NCBI GenBank assembly: GCA_016715505.1
Contig: JADJZY010000032.1
Span: 62,001 to 126,000, forward strand
Reading direction: 5' to 3'
Source: Bacteroidota bacterium
GTDB lineage: Bacteria > Bacteroidota > Bacteroidia > Chitinophagales > Chitinophagaceae
Length of the DNA stretch: 64,000 bases
The translations under genes were made by a program, and so were the position numbers. Position 1 is the stretch's first letter, and each line of letters opens with the position of its first letter. The notes below the pieces were generated by a model. That model had not been told where the DNA came from. It was given only the letters and a program-made list of their open reading frames with translations, and ran no database searches. Below, piece by piece: positions 19,452 through 27,647 of this stretch.

Positions 19452-19520
19452 CAAAAATAGTAAAAGTTTAAAAAAGATAGTAATACTATTGTAAATAATT
19501 GTAAAACTATCCGATATTTG
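19452..19520. promoter_or_regulatory. divergent promoters and palindromic TetR operator candidates
   Basis: TATTTTTG on the minus strand (19459-19452) is a perfect -7 box for the exporter operon. On the plus strand TTG at 19489-19491 and GATATTTG at 19513-19520 (7 of 8 matches, spacing 21) form a promoter for tetR. Between them ATAGTA-A-TACTAT (19477-19489) is a perfect 13-base palindrome. Related half-sites recur: ATAGTAAAA at 19457 and AAAACTAT at 19503 and 19533. This arrangement is typical of TetR autoregulation and repression of a divergent exporter. Confidence 0.6.
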
Positions 19521-19547
19521 TAAAATCAATTTAAAACTATTTCATTT

Positions 19548-20231
19548 ATGCAATTGAATTTACGCATTCAAATGAATGAATCTCTGTATCTGAGAGACCC
19601 GGAATCAACGGAATTGGGGCAACGCATTATTCAAAATTCCATTGAACTCATCAACGAACTGGGTTTCGAAGGGTTTACGTTCAAAAAATTAGGGGAATAT
19701 ATGGGCACAACAGAGGCGAGTATTTATCGGTATTTCGAAAATAAACACCGACTACTTACCTATTTGGTTTCCTGGTATTGGAGTTGGTTGGAATATCGAA
19801 TTATTATACTGACTCAGAATATGAATGACCCGCGAGAACAGTTGAATCGGGTGGTGGAGTTACTCAGTCGGAAAATTAAGGATGATATCAGTACGACCTA
19901 TATCAATGAGGAATTATTGCAGAATATTGTGATTGCAGAAGGTTCAAAATCTTATTTGACGAAACATGTGGGACAAGACAATCAATATCAATTTTTTAAA
20001 CCCTTTAAGGAACTTTGTGCACGCATTGCTGACATCATACAAGCTTGTAACAAACAATATGCTTATCCAAAATCATTAGCGACCACCTTGTTGGAGATGT
20101 GCCATTCTCATCATTATTATAAGTTGCATTTACCTTCACTCACTGAATTTGCGAAAGATAAAAACGACCAGGAACTTTACTCATTTATGCAAATCCTTGT
20201 GAATGGGAGTCTGAATGGCGCCAACCCCTGA
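19548..20231 (+). CDS. TetR/AcrR family transcriptional regulator
   Basis: The 227-residue protein has a TetR helix-turn-helix near residues 38-66, with the typical pattern FTFKKLGEYMGTTEASIYRYF and the following lysine-rich FENKHRLL, and a helical ligand-binding C-terminal part that I cannot assign. It is transcribed divergently from the ABC-HlyD-TolC operon across a 140-base region with palindromic sites, so it most likely represses that operon and itself. A second possible start is the Met at 19572, which would still keep the whole DNA-binding domain. Its 3' end overlaps the convergent fmt gene by 47 bases. Confidence 0.88.
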   Translation: MQLNLRIQMNESLYLRDPESTELGQRIIQNSIELINELGFEGFTFKKLGEYMGTTEASIYRYFENKHRLLTYLVSWYWSWLEYRIIILTQNMNDPREQLNRVVELLSRKIKDDISTTYINEELLQNIVIAEGSKSYLTKHVGQDNQYQFFKPFKELCARIADIIQACNKQYAYPKSLATTLLEMCHSHHYYKLHLPSLTEFAKDKNDQELYSFMQILVNGSLNGANP

Positions 20232-21120
20232 GAAAGTCCTTGGCAGACATTCTCGCTTTACCTTCCATTTGTAAATCCAGAATTTCGATTTCACCATCTG
20301 CACAAGTAAAAAAAAGTCGCCCGTCCCGAACTATTCCTTCGTTGGATGCATGAGATGCTGTCGGAGATTCATGAAATGCGACCTTAAAAATCTTGATTCG
20401 TTTGCCTTGCAAAAATGAAAAGGCTGCCGGGTAGGGACTCAATCCTCTCACCAGTTGATCAATTTCTTTTCCAGTTTTGAGCCACTGAATAGCACAATCA
20501 TTCGTAAAAATTTTGGGTGCATGTTTAACGTGGTCATCCGTTGTTTGCTCTGATTCAATCAAAGTTCCATTTTGCAGGGATTCAATGGTTTTAACCAAAA
20601 GTTCTGCACCGGCTACCATCAGTTTATCATGCAAAGTGCCAGCCGTTTCATCAGGCTGAATGGCGACTTTAGTTTGAAGTAAAATATTTCCAGTGTCAAT
20701 TGCATGTTTCAGTTTGAAGGTCGTTACACCGGTTTCGGATTCACCGTTGATGATGGCCCAATTGATCGGAGCCGCGCCTCTGTATTGTGGCAACAAGGAA
20801 GCATGCACATTAATCGTACCAAATCGAGGTCGATTCCAAACCAGCTCAGGTAACATTCTAAAAGCAACTACAACCTGCAGATCAGCCTTCAAGGCATCCA
20901 ATTGGTTTAAAAATTCAGGGTCTTTGAGTTTTTCCGGCTGTAATACGGGAATATCATGTCTGAGCGCACATTGTTTGACAGCACTCATTTGGAGTTTCAT
21001 GCCACGGCCAGCGGGTTTATCCGGAGCAGTTATAACTCCAACCACATTCAAACCGGCTTTTAGCAAAGCTTCCAGTGAGGCCACTGCAAAGTCGGGAGTT
21101 CCGAAAAATACGATATTCAT
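20185..21120 (-). CDS. fmt: methionyl-tRNA formyltransferase
   Basis: Fmt formylates initiator Met-tRNA using 10-formyl-tetrahydrofolate. The 311-residue protein begins MNIVFFGTPDFA, has the catalytic region INVHASLLPQYRGAAPINWA with the conserved Asn, His and downstream Asp (TFKLKHAIDTGNIL), and the C-terminal tRNA-binding domain ending MSAKDFLRGWR. I start it at 21120 instead of 21129, matching the family N-terminus. It follows the M13 peptidase stop by 2 bases and may be co-transcribed with it. Its last 47 bases overlap the end of the convergent TetR gene. Confidence 0.95.
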   Translation of the reverse strand: MNIVFFGTPDFAVASLEALLKAGLNVVGVITAPDKPAGRGMKLQMSAVKQCALRHDIPVLQPEKLKDPEFLNQLDALKADLQVVVAFRMLPELVWNRPRFGTINVHASLLPQYRGAAPINWAIINGESETGVTTFKLKHAIDTGNILLQTKVAIQPDETAGTLHDKLMVAGAELLVKTIESLQNGTLIESEQTTDDHVKHAPKIFTNDCAIQWLKTGKEIDQLVRGLSPYPAAFSFLQGKRIKIFKVAFHESPTASHASNEGIVRDGRLFFTCADGEIEILDLQMEGKARMSAKDFLRGWRHSDSHSQGFA

Positions 21121-21122
21121 GC

Positions 21123-23191
21123 TTACCAAATTCTAACCCGACTACTACTATCACGAAACATTTTACGGGTACTATCCACGCCAAATGCGGTATACCATTC
21201 GTCGCAATTACTCATTGGTCCGTTTACCCGCAAAAATATCGGGGCATGCACATCAGTTAATAATTGTGTAGCCAACATTTTATCGGTGCGGGTTTGCATC
21301 CAGCCATATGCATAACCTAAAAAATATCGTTGCAGTGGGGTAAGACCCGCAATGGATTTTCCTTCTTTAAACTGCTGTGTTTTTTTAAAGGCATCCAAAG
21401 CAATGACAATTCCACCAAGGTCGGCGATATTTTCACCTAAAGTTGCTTCGCCGTTTGGATGTTTGTTTCCGAGAACAGTATAGGCATTAAACTGGTCAAC
21501 CAACATTTGTGCTTTTTTCTTAAAACGTTTTTCATCTTCTTCACTCCACCAATTTTTTAGATTTCCTTTTTCATCAAATTGTCGTCCTTCATCATCAAAT
21601 CCATGCGTAAGTTCATGACCAATCGTTGAAGCGCCAACATATCCATAAATAACGGCATCATCAATTTCTTCATCTTTATAACCCGGAGCTGTGAAAATGG
21701 CAGCAGGTAAAACGATTTCATTATTCGAAGGGTTGTAGTAGGCATTGTACGTTTGTGGTGTCATGCCCCATTCAGTGCGGTCTACCGGCTTATTTAGTTT
21801 GTCGGCTTCATATCTAAAACTCCACTCATTGGCAGCGATCACATTCGCACAGTATGAACTTCGGTTGATATTCATTTTGCTATAATCTTTCCATTTATCG
21901 GGGTAACCTACTTTTTTGGTAATGGCATTTAGTTTGGTGAGCGCTTTTGTTTTTGTACTATCACTCATCCAGTCAATTTTCTGAATGTGTTCACGATAAC
22001 TTTCAACAATTCTTTCAACTAAATCTTCGTAACGTTTCTTGGTTTTTTCGGGGAAATATTCCTTGATGAATAATTGTCCGAGTGCATCACCCAAGGCATC
22101 TTCCTGTGCTTCTAAAACACGTTTCCATCGTGGTCGTTGCTCTTTGGATCCGCGCATGGTGCGACCGTAAAAATCGAAATGGGCCTGATCAAATGGAGCA
22201 CTCAGGTAATCCGAAAACGCTGCAATCAGGTGAAAGCGCAAATAGGCTTTCCAGGTGTCCATCGGAACAGAACTTAGCAATCCGTTTATTTTTTTACAAA
22301 ATCCGGTTGACCAATAATGACTGAATCGGCAGAAAGTTGCATTTGATTGAGCGAAGTATTCCATTCCATTGCCGGTGCGAGCATCATCAGGTCGTTCAAT
22401 GAACGTTTATTATAATTGGCATAGGGGTCGCGTAATTCAGCTAGTTTTTTATGGGATGATGCCATTTCCTTTTCAAGAGCAATCACATTTTTCGCCATTT
22501 GAACAGCCTTTAGGGAGTCTGATCCCGACAATTGAAAAACTTTTTGGACATATTTTTCATAGGCGTTGCGAGTTTCAGCAGTTTCAGGGTCCGTGTTAAA
22601 ATAATAATCACGATCAGGTAAACCCAATCCACCTTGAGAGAGATACAGAAAATTTTTCTCACTATTTTTCATATCCTGACCGATATACAAACTATACAGA
22701 GGTGCAGTACCATTCATTTGTAAAGTGTTGACCATTTTGAGCAAATCGCCGGTGGTATTGATGGCCTGGATCTGATCAAGAATGGTTTGCAAGGGCGACA
22801 GTCCTGCTTGTTCTATGGTAGCTGAATCCATGCCGGCAAAAAAGAAATCGCCGATTTGTTGCAATGCACTTCCTTTAGCTGCACTTTGACTACTGGCATC
22901 CTCACTAATTTTACGCACACGGGAAAAATTTTCATCAGCCACTAAATTGAAGATTCCCCATCCATTTTCCGAAGGAGGAATTGGATTGTTTTTAATCCAT
23001 CCGCCATTGGCAAAATTAAAAAAATCATCACCAGGATGTATGGTTGAATCAATATGCGAACCAATCACATCGCCTGAAGGGTTGACTTTAGTTTCTTGTG
23101 GTTCGGAACTATTTTGACAGGCGAATAGATTCAGGCACAGATAACAGGCTGCCAAAGGTTTGAGTTTGTTGTAGAATTGATGGAATTGCAT
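21123..23191 (-). CDS. M13 family metallopeptidase lipoprotein (frameshifted)
   Basis: This neprilysin/PepO-like zinc endopeptidase is probably anchored in the outer or inner membrane as a lipoprotein: the N-terminus has a hydrophobic segment ending in a lipobox-like LFAC at residues 22-25. The zinc site is intact as HELTH, with the third ligand in GENIADLGG and the substrate-binding NAYYNPSNNEIVLPA region, cited by its NAYYNP core. The frame breaks at the T7 run 22289-22295; adding one base joins GQPDFVKK to INGLLSSVPMDTWK and restores 689 residues, the usual family length. A perfect promoter lies about 50 bases upstream. It probably degrades peptides in the periplasm or outside the cell. 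Confidence 0.88.
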
Positions 23192-23241
23192 CTGAGTAAT
23201 TTAATGTGAATGTGTGCTTATTTCAATTTTTGAAAAGACCA

Positions 23242-23272
23242 CAAATGTAGCAGTTTCTATGCATAGCACAAA
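23242..23272 (-). promoter_or_regulatory. promoter of the M13 peptidase gene (TTTG-N19-TACATTTG)
   Basis: On the minus strand TTTG (23272-23269) is followed after 19 bases by TACATTTG (23249-23242), matching both Bacteroidota promoter elements exactly. The predicted leader is about 45 bases. Confidence 0.65.
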
Positions 23273-23345
23273 AGGCCGGATCTCTTCATATTGGTGAGAT
23301 GTCTTCATTGGATAAATGGATCAATAAATCTTTTGAAGGAAGCAT

Positions 23346-23375
23346 TTGGCATTGTTGTTGTAACGATTACTTTTG
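23346..23375 (+). promoter_or_regulatory. promoter of the P-domain gene (TTG-N19-TACTTTTG)
   Basis: TTG at 23346-23348 and TACTTTTG at 23368-23375 are separated by 19 bases. Transcription should start near 23380, which coincides with the base of the hairpin at 23380-23400. Confidence 0.65.
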
Positions 23376-23379
23376 TCTT

Positions 23380-23400
23380 GGAAAGACAAGCCGTCTTTTC
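23380..23400 (+). other. hairpin at the predicted 5' end of the P-domain gene mRNA
   Basis: GGAAAGAC and GTCTTTTC flank a 5-base loop (AAGCC), giving eight pairs including one G-U. It would form the extreme 5' end of the transcript and leaves the start codon at 23424 free, which fits an mRNA-stabilising stem rather than a translational block. Confidence 0.4.
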
Positions 23401-23423
23401 GGTTAACATTTAAAAATTTATAC

Positions 23424-24548
23424 ATGAGAAAAACCTACCTCTTGGGACTACTGAGTCTCTTCCTTTCGAATTTTGTTCAAGCAACTATTTTTACCAATTC
23501 CGGGAGTATCACCATCAATGATAATGCCCAGGCTTCGGTTTATCCATCCAATATTGTGGTATCCGGAATGTCAGGAGTGATCACCGGGGTGAGTGTCACC
23601 TTGAATGGAATGAATCATAGTTATATTCACGATGTCAGCATATTATTACAAAGTCCAACTGGTGAATCGCTCTTACTGCAAAGTGCCTGTGCTGAAGGTT
23701 CAGATGTGAGCAATTATACTTACACGATTTCGGATGCCGGTGCTACATCATTTTCGAACACCACTTTATGGGCCAATAATGGAACTTATAAACCAACCAA
23801 TTACATGCAGGATCAATTTTGGTCGCCGGCACCTTCTCCACCTCCTGGTATTGGTACTTATAATGTGCCCGGGCCATTTACCTCAACAGGAACTTCCACC
23901 TTTGGTTCTACATTTACTGGTTTAAATCCGAATGGGAGTTGGAAACTGTTTATTGGCGATTTTGGAGTGGGAGATGCCGGCACACTCAGTGGTGGTTGGA
24001 GTCTTAATATTACCACAGCGACTGTGACGTCAACCCAACTCAAATCATTTGATGTGCTTGCTCAAAATCAATCGGTTTCTATGTTTTGGTCGAGTTCGGT
24101 AGAAAACAATCTGGTATATTATGCGCCTGAGTATAGTTTGGACAATGAACATTATTTCACCTTAAGTGAGCTCGCCCCAAATGCTGCCCACAACTATAGA
24201 TATACGTATACTGAAAAACATCAAGGGCAGATTTATTACCGGATTCGTATGCAGGATATACACGGAAAAAATACTTATAGTACTGTAAGGACTTTGCAAT
24301 TGATTGACCAACACGAAATGAGTATCAACTTGTTCCCAAATCCTGTCGTCGAAGATTTGATGATACAATGTGAAAACAGCAATACACAAATGAGCATTTA
24401 TGATATGCTCGGACAATTGGTTTATCAATCAAGCCTGAATGCCGGTGTAACAAAGATTCCTGCTTCTGGATTTATGAAAAAGGGTATATACTTTGTTCGG
24501 ATTCAGGATGGCGATAAGCAGTTTGTACAAACCGTACAGAAAAAGTAA
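23424..24548 (+). CDS. secreted P-domain protein with T9SS type A sorting domain
   Basis: The 374-residue protein has a signal peptide (MRKTYLLGLLSLFLSNFVQA, residues 1-20), then a proprotein convertase P-like jelly-roll domain to about residue 200, recognised by the HDVSILLQSPTG and GSWKLFIGDFGVGDAGTLSGGWSLN patterns (the latter cited by its GGWSLN end). A middle region follows, and the last about 75 residues form a T9SS type A sorting domain starting at LFPNPV and ending in a short basic tail. It should be exported through the Sec and type IX systems and attached to the cell surface. No protease domain accompanies the P domain. A strong terminator follows. Confidence 0.85.
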   Translation: MRKTYLLGLLSLFLSNFVQATIFTNSGSITINDNAQASVYPSNIVVSGMSGVITGVSVTLNGMNHSYIHDVSILLQSPTGESLLLQSACAEGSDVSNYTYTISDAGATSFSNTTLWANNGTYKPTNYMQDQFWSPAPSPPPGIGTYNVPGPFTSTGTSTFGSTFTGLNPNGSWKLFIGDFGVGDAGTLSGGWSLNITTATVTSTQLKSFDVLAQNQSVSMFWSSSVENNLVYYAPEYSLDNEHYFTLSELAPNAAHNYRYTYTEKHQGQIYYRIRMQDIHGKNTYSTVRTLQLIDQHEMSINLFPNPVVEDLMIQCENSNTQMSIYDMLGQLVYQSSLNAGVTKIPASGFMKKGIYFVRIQDGDKQFVQTVQKK

Positions 24549-24596
24549 TTCCCTTACTGACAACAGGGGATTCATAAAAGACTAGGAGATTTAATC

Positions 24597-24637
24597 AAAG
24601 TCCCGGTTTCGTGATTCAATGAAACCGGGACTTTTTT
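24597..24637 (+). terminator. rho-independent terminator after the P-domain gene
   Basis: A perfect 14-base-pair stem (AAAGTCCCGGTTTC at 24597-24610 with GAAACCGGGACTTT at 24621-24634) encloses a 10-base loop and runs into T6. This is the strongest terminator in the window. Confidence 0.9.
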
Positions 24638-25083
24638 AGTATTTTGAGGTTTCGGCGCAAGTCCAAAAAGCTAAAAAAAGATTCAATGAAATTAAGAAAG
24701 GGGGGGGGGGTTTTTCCCGGGGGCCTGGGGGGGGGGGGGGGGGGGGGTCCCCCCCCCCGGGGGGGCCCGGCCCGGGCGCGCGCCCCCGGGGGGGGCCCGG
24801 GGGGGGGGGGGGGCACACCAACCACCCCCCCGCCTTTTTTGTTTGGAAAAGTACCTTCCCCTGGCGAAAAAAGAGGGCGCTTTTTTTTTTGTTTTTTTTT
24901 TTTTTTTTTTTTTTTACCCCTAAGATATGATAGTAATGATATAGAAATCAAAAATGCAATTATCTTTAAGCACTGAAAAGAAGTCAAACCAAGCATCAAG
25001 GAATGTTCAGGGGATGGGGGAGATTATTACACACTTCATTTCAGGTTTGGTGACTTTTAATCAACGAAATGCAATACCCGGGT
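24638..25083. other. gene-free region containing a homopolymer block, probably an assembly artefact
   Basis: From 24700 to 24915 the sequence is almost only G, C or T homopolymer: G11, then G22-like and C10 runs, GC-only blocks, and a final T-rich run of over 20 bases. The flanks (24638-24699 and 24916-25083) have normal composition but no recognisable gene or promoter. The open frames across the block encode only Gly/Pro/Phe repeats and are not credible genes. Confidence 0.75.
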
Positions 25084-25962
25084 ATGAGTACAAAAACGGA
25101 ACAGCAAGAAGAATTACCGGCACAAAATCCGCAAAATGAAATTGCGGAAATACAGGAAGGATTGGAAGAATTACCTGAGCAAGAGCCTGTAGAAGAGGAA
25201 GAATCCAAAAAGCAAAAAACAACTGAAGAAATGGAAGTACATCATCATGCACATCATGGGGGACCTAAAACCTGGAAATCTTATTTCTGGGAATTTATGA
25301 TGCTTTTCTTAGCCGTATTTTGTGGTTCGATAGCTGAATATTATTTGGAACATCGTATCGAAAAAGAACGCGGTATTCAATTCGTCCAATCAATGATAGA
25401 AGATCTATCGTCAGACTCCGCGAAAATCAGCGCAACATTGCCCTATATTCAACAACAGGAATTGGGCATGGATAGTTTGTCGCAGCTTTTTCATGAAAAA
25501 AACTTATCAGATAGTATTGTGCAAAACATGTATTTGCAGATGCGCAGTTATACTGTTAATTCGGCGGCCATCTTGTTTACCAAACGGACCATTTCTCAGT
25601 TACAAAATTCTGGAGGGATGCGTTTTATACCCAGTAAAAAACCCTCAGATCCCACTCCCCGTTCTACTGAACTCCTGGAGATGATAGAAACGCCAGGTTC
25701 ATATTATCAAAAGAACGGCATTTTTGAATTGATGAAAATGAATCAGAAGATTTTCGATTTTCATCAGTCAGGTCAAAAAGGAGCCGGTATACAAGGAAAA
25801 GCCTACCATTTAATCAGCACTGAACCACAAATGCTGGGTGAGTACAGCAATTTGTTATTGATTACGTCAAGCGTACTGCATGGTTATCGAAAAGGACTTG
25901 AAAACCTTCAGACAATTATTTCGGAAACCAATGCGGTTCTTAAAAAAGAACATGGTTTGTAA
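25084..25962 (+). CDS. single-pass membrane protein, uncharacterised Bacteroidota family
   Basis: The 292-residue protein starts with about 55 acidic residues rich in Glu and Gln, then a histidine cluster (HHHAHHGG), and one transmembrane helix around residues 69-87 with the motif YFWEFMMLFLAVFCGSIAEYYLE (cited by its FMMLFLAVFCG core), followed by HRIEKERG. The rest is a helical domain of about 200 residues on the other side of the membrane. The arrangement of helix plus EHRIEKERG is familiar from hypothetical proteins of this phylum, but I know of no assigned function. The ATG at 25084 is used; an upstream in-frame start at 25069 is possible. It lies alone, downstream of the artefact block. 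Confidence 0.7.
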   Translation: MSTKTEQQEELPAQNPQNEIAEIQEGLEELPEQEPVEEEESKKQKTTEEMEVHHHAHHGGPKTWKSYFWEFMMLFLAVFCGSIAEYYLEHRIEKERGIQFVQSMIEDLSSDSAKISATLPYIQQQELGMDSLSQLFHEKNLSDSIVQNMYLQMRSYTVNSAAILFTKRTISQLQNSGGMRFIPSKKPSDPTPRSTELLEMIETPGSYYQKNGIFELMKMNQKIFDFHQSGQKGAGIQGKAYHLISTEPQMLGEYSNLLLITSSVLHGYRKGLENLQTIISETNAVLKKEHGL

Positions 25963-26144
25963 ATGTTTATTTGAAGTGGACTATCTAACAAGTCACCTTG
26001 TTGATAAGATTATCTATTGAATAGTACTACAATTTGATACGCGGATTGTTGGAATAGAATCAAGACAAATAAACGAGAGGTCATACTCATTTATTTCCGC
26101 TACCTTCACCGAATACATACAAATTGAAACCAAAATTCAGCGCC

Positions 26145-26716
26145 ATGGTGGATGGCTTTATGGCCAATCGCGTCGGGATTGCTGAACATTTTTTGAGTGA
26201 TTCGTTGTGCAAAGGACTTCTGCATAATCTTCAGCGAATCTTTAACGATCATCTATTTAAGGCGGCGGGCACAGGCGATTCGAACATATTTTATATCGCC
26301 AAAACTTTCGAGGCGATTTTATTTATTGGCTGGATCGTGAACATCAGGATGAATTTGAAAATCAGTTTTTCGATTTAATGGACTCCTTCATTTTATACTT
26401 GAACGAAACGTGTTATACCGGTATCCGAAACTATGAATTTCATTATACCCGTTACGAGACGGGCACCTTTTATAAAAAGCACCTGGATCAGTTCAAAAAT
26501 AATGACAAACGAAAATATTCCATGATCCTTTATCTCAATCATGATTGGCTAGATCAAGAAGGGGGAGCTTTATGTATTCATTTTGCAGATGGTTTGCAAC
26601 TGATTTATCCTCATATTGGGAAAGCGGTTTTTTTTCAGAGCAATGAATTGGAACATGAGGTATTGATAGCCAGCCGGCCACGATTCAGTATTACAGGTTG
26701 GTTAAAAGGAGAATAA
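26145..26716 (+). CDS. 2OG-Fe(II) oxygenase, prolyl 4-hydroxylase-like (frameshifted)
   Basis: The protein belongs to the P4Hc/2OG-FeII_Oxy_3 family, which hydroxylates a protein or small-molecule substrate with 2-oxoglutarate and O2. The iron ligands are seen as HLD (HxD) in GTFYKKHLDQF, and the distal His in ELEHEV, with the 2OG-binding Arg in RPRFSITGW. The frame breaks near 26285-26290: the second frame, upstream of the Met at 26378, reads YRQNFRGDFIYWLDREHQ, clearly the missing middle part. Adding one base gives 190 residues. ATG 26145 is taken as the start, although TTG 26124 is also possible. The substrate is unknown. Confidence 0.78.
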
Positions 26717-26882
26717 AACCATCTATTTTTTCATCCAACAAAATCTCGGATCAATCATGAGGAAAAGAATATTTCTAGCCCTGACTGACGCGGAAATCCT
26801 GCCAAGGGCAGATTGCAGCAAAGGCAGGTGGGGTGATTCATAGGTGCAGCGGCATGATGCTTCATAACTTCAAATGCTGGAG
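26717..26882. other. short gene-free stretch before DUF1684
   Basis: A somewhat GC-richer patch (26780-26850) contains the complementary words CCTGCC and GGCAGG about 20 bases apart. I see no gene; a 28-codon frame from ATG 26757 has no recognisable product. Confidence 0.4.
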
Positions 26883-26890
26883 TATCTTTG
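26883..26890 (+). promoter_or_regulatory. -7 box TATCTTTG four bases before the DUF1684 ATG
   Basis: The sequence reads TATCTTTG-AAGG-ATG, with a perfect -7 box and a 4-base gap, so the transcript should start at or next to the start codon. This start is only evident after correcting a frameshift in the signal peptide. Confidence 0.55.
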
Positions 26891-26894
26891 AAGG

Positions 26895-27510
26895 ATGAAG
26901 TACTTTTGTGATAGGATTTTATATGTTGATAGCCTTAAGCAGTTGGGCTCAATCGTATGCAGATGATATTCAAACACATCGGCAGAATTATAAAGATGAT
27001 TTTTTTAAAAGATGAACATAGTCCATTGGGTAAAGCCGATACGTCCTTTTTAAGGTTCTATGTTGCGGATAGTAGCTACAGGGTTTCGGCGGTTTTTCAT
27101 TCAGTAAAGGATACAGTTGGCTTTGACATGCTTACCCATAGCGGGGTGAAGAAAAAATATTTTGTATATGGATATCTGCTATTTCATTTAAAAGATCATT
27201 ATTGTAAATTATTTGTGTACCAAAGTGAGAAGTTACGTACGCAAAAGGGTCTGGAAGACTATTTATTTGTGCCTTTTCAGGATGATACCAATTACGAAAC
27301 CACTTTTGGAGGTGGACGATATCTCGATTTTAAAATCAGTGATATCCGGGAAGGTATTTTAGTACTTGATTTTAATAAAGCCTATAATCCTTATTGTGCT
27401 TACAAAGCGGATATCATTGTCCGATTCCACCCCGTGAAAACCATTTGTATTTTAAAATACCTGCAGGGGAGCAGTTGTACGGAAAGGCGCCGGAGGAGGA
27501 TACCCATTGA
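26895..27510 (+). CDS. DUF1684 family secreted protein (three frameshifts)
   Basis: After correction this is a 204-residue DUF1684 protein. The start is ATG 26895 with signal peptide MKYFVIGFYMLIALSSWAQ once one T is removed at 26904-26907. Removing one T from the T7 run at 27000-27006 joins QNYKDDF to LKDEHSPLGKADTSFL. Adding one A at 27404-27406 changes the ending to the family hallmark YCAYKSGYHCPIPPREN and IPAGEQLYG, with TGA at 27508-27510. The other family motif, VPFQDDTNYETTFGGGRYLD (cited by its GGGRYLD end), is in the uncorrected frame. DUF1684 proteins are of unknown function. The long open frame continuing to 27544 is an artefact of the third slip. Confidence 0.8.
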
Positions 27511-27635
27511 GTTTGAGCCTTTTTGCAAGTATTTAAAAGCATAGCCAATTTGGTTAAATGCTAAACAAAGTTCACAAATTTTCAAGTGGAAGGGAATGTT
27601 TATATAGTTTGTGAGGACACAAACCATGTGGGACT

Positions 27636-27643
27636 TATCTTTG
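27636..27643 (+). promoter_or_regulatory. -7 box TATCTTTG four bases before the E1 dehydrogenase ATG
   Basis: The sequence reads TATCTTTG-CGCC-ATG. The box matches TAnnTTTG exactly, and a TTTG lies at 27608-27611, 24 bases upstream. The predicted mRNA would be leaderless. Confidence 0.6.
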
Positions 27644-27647
27644 CGCC

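Noticed and set aside
23305..23330. Second copy of the sugar operon palindrome (GGATAAATG at about 23311)
   Set aside because: Only one arm is present; the neighbouring bases do not complete the dyad.
24700..24915. Natural G-quadruplex or phase-variable homopolymer tract
   Set aside because: Phase-variable tracts are single runs inside genes or promoters; this is a mixture of many runs with no gene in frame, so an assembly artefact is simpler.
24616..24999. Open frames through the homopolymer block encoding Gly/Pro-rich proteins
   Set aside because: They consist only of translated G, C and T runs, have no promoter or homologous pattern, and the block is a probable artefact.
26757..26843. 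28-codon frame MRKRIFLALT... as a small gene
   Set aside because: No promoter box, no family and an abrupt loss of signal-peptide character after ten residues.
27510..27544. Arg-rich C-terminus of the uncorrected DUF1684 frame
   Set aside because: It arises from a missing A at 27404-27406; the alternative frame gives the conserved family ending.
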